From Bacteroidetes bacterium UBA4416 (GTDB lineage Bacteria > Bacteroidota > Bacteroidia > B-17B0 > Aurantibacillaceae): a stretch of DNA of 10,323 bases. Positions within the stretch are counted from its first letter, which is position 1; every line of letters starts with the position of its first letter. The stretch spans positions 139,165 through 149,487 of the forward strand of contig DGQK01000030.1 in NCBI GenBank assembly GCA_002390745.1, in the 5' to 3' direction. The position numbers and the translations under genes were made by a program. The notes under the pieces were generated by a model. It had not been told where the DNA came from. It saw only the letters and a list, made by a program, of their open reading frames with translations, and ran no database searches. This document shows, one piece after another, positions 6,215 to 10,323 of the stretch.

Positions 6215-6808
6215 TTATCGCCTGACCCAAAGCTTTAACAAGCCTCCTTCGGCTTCCTGTACTTTTTTGAATGACTCCGGAGCGTCAAAATTATTTCCGT
6301 GAAACGTCACTAACCGTGTACCGGGCCTGGAGCCATCCAGCTTACGCCTCACTTCCCCCGAGTAGTGGCTATATAAGGAGCCGGCCAGCTCCACCTCATC
6401 ATTGAGACGCCTCGAAGATGAAAGGTTCTCAAAAAACGGGTTATACATGTAAAACGCATCAAAATCACGAAAATCAATATCTAAGGCATTCCCATGCTGA
6501 ACGATGCTATTGGAGAGCTGAAAGGTTGAGATCATGTCGTTTGCTACCTTCGCAACACTTTCCCGGTACTCGATCCCGAAATAAAAACTGCTGTTCAGGC
6601 TGGCACCCGCAACACAGAATTTCCCAACGCCTGCTCCTATGTCCAATACGGTTTTTGCGTCGTCTTCTGTCAGCCACTGAGCTGCCATCTGCGCGATCCG
6701 GATAGGTGTAAAATACAGGCGCGCGGCGAGCCGGAGGTAATCCGGGAGCAAACGGTTAAAGTTTTCATCCGTGAGCTCCAACCTGTTTCTACGGAGAACG
6801 CTAAGCAC
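6215..6808 (-). CDS. Class I SAM-dependent methyltransferase
   Basis: The 197-aa protein contains motif I VLDIGAGVGKF at 54-64, an acidic motif II residue (FGIEYR, E80), NALDIDF near 107-113 and a motif IV-like MYNPFFENL at 121-129. The IGAGVGKF...GIEYRESVA arrangement resembles the DOT1-like branch of the fold, while NPFF is closer to N-methyltransferases; the substrate is unknown. The start is GTG at 6808, overlapping the end of gcvH by 8 bp. A stop codon lies immediately upstream in frame, so no earlier start exists, and the first internal ATG (residue 41) would remove the conserved-looking helix before motif I. Overlap with gcvH implies translation from the same mRNA. The next gene, also SAM-binding, follows after 27 bp. 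Confidence 0.82.
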   Translation of the reverse strand: MLSVLRRNRLELTDENFNRLLPDYLRLAARLYFTPIRIAQMAAQWLTEDDAKTVLDIGAGVGKFCVAGASLNSSFYFGIEYRESVAKVANDMISTFQLSNSIVQHGNALDIDFRDFDAFYMYNPFFENLSSSRRLNDEVELAGSLYSHYSGEVRRKLDGSRPGTRLVTFHGNNFDAPESFKKVQEAEGGLLKLWVRR

Positions 6809-7181
6809 CTATTTGTTTTTTATATTCATCAACCGTCAGCAAACCTGCCCGGTCGTCAGGGTCTTTCAGGGCTACACGTATGATCCAGCCATCGCCGTAA
6901 GGGTCTGTATTAACAAGCTCCGGCTTCTCGTTTACTTTCGCGTTAATTTCGATCACCGTAGCGCTTACAGGTATATACAGGTCCGACACAGTTTTCACGG
7001 CTTCCACCGTACCGAAAATCTGTTCTCTTTCGAGGCTTTCATTCAATGTGGTGATGTCTAAATAAACGATGTCGCCTAGTTCCTTTTGAGCAAAATCAGT
7101 GATTCCGATCACGGCTTGTCCGCCATCAAACCGGATCCATTCATGGTCTTTGGTATACAATACATTTTCCGGGTATCTCAT
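6801..7181 (-). CDS. gcvH: Glycine cleavage system H protein, lipoyl carrier
   Basis: GcvH carries the aminomethyl group on a lipoyl arm between the P, T and L proteins of the glycine cleavage system. The 126-aa sequence is full length. It shows YTKDHEWIR at 9-17, GITDFAQKELGDIVYLD at 26-42, the lipoylation site with K63 in GTVEAVKTVSDLY, and PVSATVIEINAKV followed by the closing NTDPYGDGWIIRV. AGGA lies 5-7 nt before the ATG. No gcvP or gcvT is in the window, as is common in Bacteroidota. It is first in a run of six close minus-strand genes and is divergent from a Crp/Fnr-type regulator. The complete catalytic signature favours the glycine cleavage function over the H-like proteins used only for lipoyl relay. 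Confidence 0.97.
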   Translation of the reverse strand: MRYPENVLYTKDHEWIRFDGGQAVIGITDFAQKELGDIVYLDITTLNESLEREQIFGTVEAVKTVSDLYIPVSATVIEINAKVNEKPELVNTDPYGDGWIIRVALKDPDDRAGLLTVDEYKKQIGA

Positions 7182-7275
7182 AGGTTCCTGTTATTTTTTT
7201 TACAGATAAATTATCATTTCCCAACGGCCCTGTGGATCAGCAAGCGTTCCGGAAGGCGCACCGGTAAAATTTCCT

Positions 7276-7283
7276 CAAAGGTA
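7276..7283 (-). promoter_or_regulatory. Putative -7 element for the gcvH operon
   Basis: On the minus strand this reads TACCTTTG, an exact TAnnTTTG match. Transcription would begin near 7269, giving a leader of about 88 nt before gcvH. The -33 region is weak: TTTA with a 16-nt spacer. I see no glycine riboswitch-like structure in the leader. Confidence 0.4.
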
Positions 7284-7327
7284 ATTTGGCTCCGGTTTTT
7301 AAACATTGATTTTTAGATACTGGAATA

Positions 7328-7363
7328 TGTGACCTTTGTTATGGGCATTTTGTGACTTAAGTC
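7328..7363. promoter_or_regulatory. Two TGTGAC direct repeats and a GACTTAAGTC palindrome, possible Crp/Fnr operator
   Basis: TGTGAC occurs at 7328-7333 and 7351-7356, 23 bp apart (about two helical turns), and the second copy runs into the perfect 10-bp palindrome GACTTAAGTC at 7354-7363. TGTGA is the half-site of classical Crp operators, but neither copy has a matching TCACA arm. The sites lie about 55-95 bp upstream of both predicted starts, a usual distance for activators. They could be targets of the adjacent regulator; this is inferred from position and half-site similarity. Confidence 0.35.
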
Positions 7364-7395
7364 CTGTTTGCCGGAGTTCCATTGAAAAAATTACG

Positions 7396-7403
7396 TAAAT
7401 TTG
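7396..7403 (+). promoter_or_regulatory. Putative -7 element for the Crp/Fnr regulator gene
   Basis: TAAATTTG matches TAnnTTTG exactly, with TTTG at 7367-7370 upstream. The 25-nt spacer is longer than the usual 17-23. Transcription would begin near 7410, only about 7 nt before the ATG, so the mRNA would be nearly leaderless. Confidence 0.45.
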
Positions 7404-7416
7404 CAGGCTCCAAGCC

Positions 7417-8118
7417 ATGCAATTTTCCGACTTTCCATACGATAAATTCAATTTCAAAAGCAATTCGGTTATAGAAGGGCTGCCCGAAGAGGATGTTGCT
7501 CTGCTGAAACAACACATGGTAAGCCATTCGTATAAAAAAGGCGAGATCCTCTTCCGGGAAGGCAGTTACCCCACAGGCATTTATTACATCAAAAAAGGAA
7601 AAGTAAAAAAGTATAAGACCGACAAAGAGGGCAAAGAGCAGATCTTTTATGTATGCAAGAAGGATGAGCTCCTGGGCTACCATGCCTTGATCAGCGAGGA
7701 AAAATATACGGACACCGCTGCTACCATTGAAGAGTCAGAGATCGCATTCATCCCCAAAGATGATTTTTTAAAGGCCGTGCAAACCTCTTCCGTTTTATCA
7801 AACCGCCTGCTAAAGGTCCTTAGCCATGAATTCGGTGTACTGGTGAACAGCCTGACGGTATTTGCGCAACGCAGCGTGAGGGAGCGCCTCGCACTTTGCC
7901 TGATCCTGCTTCGCGACAAGTACAAAGAGGAAGAAAGCACCTTGCCTGTCGAGCTCGACCTGTCGAGAGATGACCTTGCAAAGTTTGTTGGAACAGCGCG
8001 CGAAACGCTGGTAAGGCTGCTTCATGATTTTAAAGAAGAGCGGCTCATTGAAACCCGGGGCCGGAAAATAATCCTACACAAGCCATTGGAGATCTCCAAA
8101 ATTGCCAATCTGTATTGA
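7417..8118 (+). CDS. Crp/Fnr-family transcriptional regulator
   Basis: The 233-aa protein has a cyclic-nucleotide-binding (cNMP) beta-roll at about residues 20-120 (KKGEILFREGSYPTGIYYIKKGKVKKYK, then GYHALISEEKYTDTAATIEESEIAFIP), a dimerisation helix (about 122-165, VLSNRLLKVLSHEFGVLVNSL) and a C-terminal winged helix from about 175 (LSRDDLAKFVGTARETLVRLLHDFKEERLI, then RGRKIILH). The recognition helix T-A-R-E-T-L-V-R matches the family. It lacks the N-terminal cysteine cluster of Fnr, so oxygen sensing through an Fe-S cluster is unlikely. The beta-roll lacks the full cAMP-binding motif (RxSxA), as is usual in Bacteroidota members, so the effector is unknown. It is divergent from the gcvH operon and may control it and itself. 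It converges on pth. Confidence 0.93.
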   Translation: MQFSDFPYDKFNFKSNSVIEGLPEEDVALLKQHMVSHSYKKGEILFREGSYPTGIYYIKKGKVKKYKTDKEGKEQIFYVCKKDELLGYHALISEEKYTDTAATIEESEIAFIPKDDFLKAVQTSSVLSNRLLKVLSHEFGVLVNSLTVFAQRSVRERLALCLILLRDKYKEEESTLPVELDLSRDDLAKFVGTARETLVRLLHDFKEERLIETRGRKIILHKPLEISKIANLY

Positions 8119-8122
8119 AGAT

Positions 8123-8145
8123 TGCCTGCGGAGACGCGGCAGGCA
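8123..8145. terminator. Hairpin between convergent genes, possible bidirectional terminator
   Basis: TGCCTGC at 8123-8129 pairs perfectly with GCAGGCA at 8139-8145 around a 9-nt loop; an alternative inner GCG/CGC pairing exists. It lies between the two convergent stop codons, directly beside the pth stop. No T-run follows on either strand, so it is not a classical intrinsic terminator. It may instead stabilise 3' ends or act with Rho. Confidence 0.4.
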
Positions 8146-8146
8146 G

Positions 8147-8713
8147 CTACTTCGTATTGAACTCGTTCATGCACCTCGCCAGACCGGCAAAGGCAAAGGC
8201 CTTCACGGCATCGGCAGCAATTTTGATCCGGTCGTTCAGCGTTTTCTTTTCTTCGTCGTTCCATTTGCCAAGCACATAATTGACCTGCGCTCCTTTTCCG
8301 AATTCGTTGCTGATGCCGAAGCGCAAGCGCGGGTAAGCCGTTGTTCCCAATACTTCCTGGATATTCTTCAGGCCGTTGTGGCCGCCATCGCTTCCCTTGG
8401 GTCCCAGACGGATCTTGCCAAAGGGCAGGGCCAGCTCGTCCACCAGCACCAGGCAGTTTTCGATGGCAATTTTTTCGGCCTGCAACCAATAGTTCACCGC
8501 TTTGCCACTCAGGTTCATATAAGTGCTGGGCTTGATCAGGATCAGCTGCTTCCCTTTGTATTTTAATTCCGCCACATCGGCAAGCCTGTCCGGCCTGAAT
8601 TTGAGATCGTGTTCCTTCGCCAGAAAATCGAGGATATCGAAGCCGATATTATGACGTGTATGGGCATATTCCTCGCCGATGTTTCCAAGTCCGACTATTA
8701 AAAATTTACTCAT
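8147..8713 (-). CDS. pth: Peptidyl-tRNA hydrolase (Pth)
   Basis: Pth cleaves the ester bond of peptidyl-tRNAs released during stalled translation and recycles tRNA. The 188-aa length is normal. Key residues are present: GLGNIGEEYAHTRHNIG at 8-24 with N11 and catalytic H21, KPSTYMNLSGKAV at 61-73 with N67, VDELALPFGKIRLGPKG at 91-107 with D92, and SDGGHNGLKNI at 108-118 with N113. YVLGKW at 146-151 marks the usual C-terminal region. The start at 8713 gives the family's typical MSKFLIVGLGN opening. The gene converges on the Crp/Fnr regulator with 28 bp between stops and is divergent from rho. No sign of damage or transfer is seen. Confidence 0.97.
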   Translation of the reverse strand: MSKFLIVGLGNIGEEYAHTRHNIGFDILDFLAKEHDLKFRPDRLADVAELKYKGKQLILIKPSTYMNLSGKAVNYWLQAEKIAIENCLVLVDELALPFGKIRLGPKGSDGGHNGLKNIQEVLGTTAYPRLRFGISNEFGKGAQVNYVLGKWNDEEKKTLNDRIKIAADAVKAFAFAGLARCMNEFNTK

Positions 8714-8790
8714 ATTCCTTAAGGCTTGTTTCCCCTAAAAAGCCCGTTTTACAGCCCTTCCAGGTCCACAAAATATATTATTCAATTTAT

Positions 8791-8820
8791 TTTGTAATCT
8801 AAAATTAATGCTTATACTTG
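8791..8820 (+). promoter_or_regulatory. Putative rho promoter (-33 TTTG, -7 TATACTTG)
   Basis: TTTG at 8791-8794 is followed by an 18-nt spacer and TATACTTG at 8813-8820, which differs from TAnnTTTG at one base. This spacing suits the Bacteroidota housekeeping sigma factor. The start would be near 8827, leaving a leader of about 94 nt before rho. Confidence 0.55.
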
Positions 8821-8833
8821 CACTGTCGTAAAG

Positions 8834-8884
8834 ATGACTACATTTTCTTGTAGTACCAAAAATCACAACGCATTATTGATATAA
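8834..8884 (+). CDS. Possible 16-aa leader peptide upstream of rho
   Basis: ATG at 8834 opens a 16-codon frame (MTTFSCSTKNHNALLI) ending in TAA at 8882-8884, starting about 7 nt after the predicted transcription start and ending 36 nt before rho. It spans the small leader hairpin. In E. coli the rho leader is long and carries autoregulation; a translated leader here could serve a similar purpose. A frame this short occurs easily by chance and has no Shine-Dalgarno, so the call rests only on position. Confidence 0.2.
   Translation: MTTFSCSTKNHNALLI
8837..8854 (+). other. Hairpin in the rho leader
   Basis: ACTACA (8837-8842) and TGTAGT (8849-8854) form a perfect 6-bp stem with a TTTTCT loop, close to the predicted 5' end of the rho transcript. 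It may protect the 5' end or take part in regulation; the stem is short and AT-rich. Confidence 0.3.
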
Positions 8885-8920
8885 TTCTTTCATCATTTAC
8901 TTTCTTATTTAAAACATAAA

Positions 8921-10323
8921 ATGTTTGACGCATTAGATTTAACCGGCAGGGCATTGCCCCAGCTTAAGGACATCTGTAAACAATTCGGTATTGACATCAA
9001 AGGACTGGCCAAGCCCGATATGGTTCTGAAAATTATTGAAGCGCAAACTGAAAACCCGGCGCAGGCCGCGGAAATAGCGGCCAAATTCCCTAAAAAGGAA
9101 GCAGCGGCTGTGGAAGTAAATACGCCTGCTCCCGAAAAGAAACAGGAAAAAACCGAAGCCAAGGTTAAAAAGCCAAGGATCCAGAAACCCGCACAGGATG
9201 CGGCGAAACACGACAAGGGCTTTTCGAATGAGCCGGTTGCGGAAAAAAACCTCAGCCAGCAGCCTGTCCTTGAATTTGATCAGCCGGAACCGGCGAAAGA
9301 GCTTCACCAGAAGCCCCGTTTTGAAAAGAAAGAAGAGCGCCCTCAACACCAGCATAAACAGGCCCATAAGCAACAGCCCAAACAGGAGTTCCAGGAAGTG
9401 AGCGAGCAAAATGTGATCAATAACGACCTTGCCATCAACATGGAAACGGAGGAAAAGCCTCAGACACCGGATGGCATGGAAAATGTGGATGCCAAGGATC
9501 CCAAAGAAGACCACAAGCAGCATCAAAAGCCCGAAAAAGTATTCTATAATTTTGACGGCATTGCCATCGGCGAAGGTGTGCTGGAAATGATGCCCGACGG
9601 TTACGGCTTTTTAAGAAGCGCCGATTACAACTACCTGAGCTCTCCGGATGATGTGTATGTTTCTCAGTCGCAGATCAAACTTTTCGGATTAAAGACCGGC
9701 GACGTGGTACGTGGCGGGATCAGGCCTCCGAAGGACGGCGAGAAATTCTTCCCGTTGGTAAAAGTAGATGAGATCAACGGGCGTGAGCCTTCGTATATCA
9801 GGGACCGGGTTCCTTTTGATTACCTGACACCTCTATTCCCAAGTGAAAAATTAAAGCTGACCGGCCATCCAACCCAAACCCTGAGCACCAGGATCATTGA
9901 CATGTTTGCCCCTATCGGCAAAGGGCAGCGCGGCCTGATTGTGGCACAGCCTAAAACAGGTAAAACGGTATTATTGAAAGATATTGCCAATGCCATTGCA
10001 TACAACCACCCCGAAGTGTACCTGATTATTTTACTGATCGACGAACGCCCGGAAGAGGTAACAGACATGGCTCGCAGCGTAAGGGCAGAAGTAGTTTCCT
10101 CTACCTTCGATGAGCCTGCGGAGAAGCATGTAAAAATTGCCAACATCGTTCTTGAAAAAGCAAAGCGCATGGTGGAATGCGGGCACGATGTGGTGATCCT
10201 GCTCGATAGCATCACCCGTATGGCCCGCGCCTATAATACGGTAGCGCCCAGCAGCGGCAAGGTATTATCGGGCGGTGTGGAAGCCAATGCCTTACAGAAG
10301 CCGAAGCGTTTCTTCGGCGCGGC
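8921..10323 (+). CDS. rho: Transcription termination factor Rho, 3' end outside the window
   Basis: Rho is a ring-shaped RNA-dependent ATPase/helicase that ends transcription. The 467 codons in view encode a Rho_N helical domain at about residues 3-40 (LDLTGRALPQLKDICKQFGI), then a charged, low-complexity insert at about 45-206 rich in Lys, Glu, Gln, Pro and His. The RNA-binding cold-shock-like domain follows at about 208-290 (EGVLEMMPDGYGFLRS, then YVSQSQIKLFGLKTGD). The ATPase core has GKGQRG, Walker A AQPKTGKT at 342-349, IDERPEEVTDM, and Walker B ILLLDSITR ending near 433. The secondary-channel end and C-terminus are missing because the window stops. Large inserts at this place are known in Bacteroidota; that of Bacteroides thetaiotaomicron Rho has been linked to phase separation. 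The start at 8921 gives the normal MFDALDLTG-type opening; the upstream sequence is A-rich without a Shine-Dalgarno. Confidence 0.97.
   Translation, partial: MFDALDLTGRALPQLKDICKQFGIDIKGLAKPDMVLKIIEAQTENPAQAAEIAAKFPKKEAAAVEVNTPAPEKKQEKTEAKVKKPRIQKPAQDAAKHDKGFSNEPVAEKNLSQQPVLEFDQPEPAKELHQKPRFEKKEERPQHQHKQAHKQQPKQEFQEVSEQNVINNDLAINMETEEKPQTPDGMENVDAKDPKEDHKQHQKPEKVFYNFDGIAIGEGVLEMMPDGYGFLRSADYNYLSSPDDVYVSQSQIKLFGLKTGDVVRGGIRPPKDGEKFFPLVKVDEINGREPSYIRDRVPFDYLTPLFPSEKLKLTGHPTQTLSTRIIDMFAPIGKGQRGLIVAQPKTGKTVLLKDIANAIAYNHPEVYLIILLIDERPEEVTDMARSVRAEVVSSTFDEPAEKHVKIANIVLEKAKRMVECGHDVVILLDSITRMARAYNTVAPSSGKVLSGGVEANALQKPKRFFGA

Larger units (their letters stand above)
8714..8920. other. Divergent intergenic region between pth and rho
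   Basis: This AT-rich region holds the rho promoter elements, a hairpin and a small reading frame, described separately. Facing pth, TATATTTTG on the minus strand (8769-8777) is one nucleotide too long for TAnnTTTG and has no clear -33 partner, so the pth promoter is not resolved. Confidence 0.5.

Noticed and set aside
7182..7275. Glycine riboswitch upstream of gcvH
   Set aside because: The leader is short (about 88 nt) and I can find no pair of glycine aptamer-like stems or conserved core; only T-rich and A-rich stretches are seen.
8022..8566. Frames of about 155 codons on both strands overlapping pth
   Set aside because: They are out-of-frame shadows of pth, whose catalytic motifs are complete.
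8939..9526. A 195-codon minus-strand frame opposite the Rho insert
   Set aside because: The Leu/Phe-rich translation is what the antisense of a Lys/Glu-rich coding stretch gives; Rho is continuous on the plus strand.

Overview
The window looks like chromosomal core sequence from a member of the Bacteroidota, probably near the Chitinophagales/Sphingobacteriales. The family-level placement is inference. Reasons: several gene starts are preceded by the Bacteroidota -7 promoter type (TAnnTTTG) and few by a strong Shine-Dalgarno; a TamB-like gene is divergent from tsaD; and Rho carries a long charged insert after its N-terminal domain, as in Bacteroides. Both edges cut genes: tamB on the left lacks its 3' part and rho on the right lacks its 3' end.

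Left part (1-3406): the minus-strand 5' portion of a tamB-like envelope gene is divergent from tsaD (tRNA t6A synthesis). Only 14-35 bp separate the start codons, so the likely tsaD promoter and a perfect 16-bp palindrome lie inside the first tamB codons. TsaD has an internal insertion of roughly 28 residues that looks like a translated dispersed repeat. tsaD converges on a PhnA/YjdM-family gene with a 13-bp gap.

Middle (3599-7181, minus strand): six closely spaced genes, transcribed from right to left: gcvH, a class I methyltransferase (GTG start, overlapping gcvH), a spermidine-synthase-fold protein, a 33-codon single-pass membrane microprotein, an unrecognised 89-aa protein, and a 470-aa complex I/Mrp-type antiporter-like membrane subunit joined to the 89-aa gene by an ATGA overlap. 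The antiporter-like protein keeps the lysines and histidines of the family's proton path but seems to have Phe where the TM5 glutamate should be. No partner subunits (other Nuo, Mrp, Hyf or DabA genes) are present. This operon is the most likely undescribed system in the window; its function cannot be read from sequence alone.

Right part (7182-10323): a 235-bp divergent region with promoter-like elements in both directions and two TGTGAC direct repeats separates gcvH from a Crp/Fnr-family regulator, which may control itself and the operon. The regulator converges on pth (peptidyl-tRNA hydrolase) across a small hairpin. A 207-bp divergent region then leads into rho, with a good promoter, a short hairpin and a possible 16-codon leader ORF.

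The RNA and translation genes (tsaD, pth, rho) are housekeeping. I see no rRNA, tRNA, CRISPR array, insertion sequence or phage gene.
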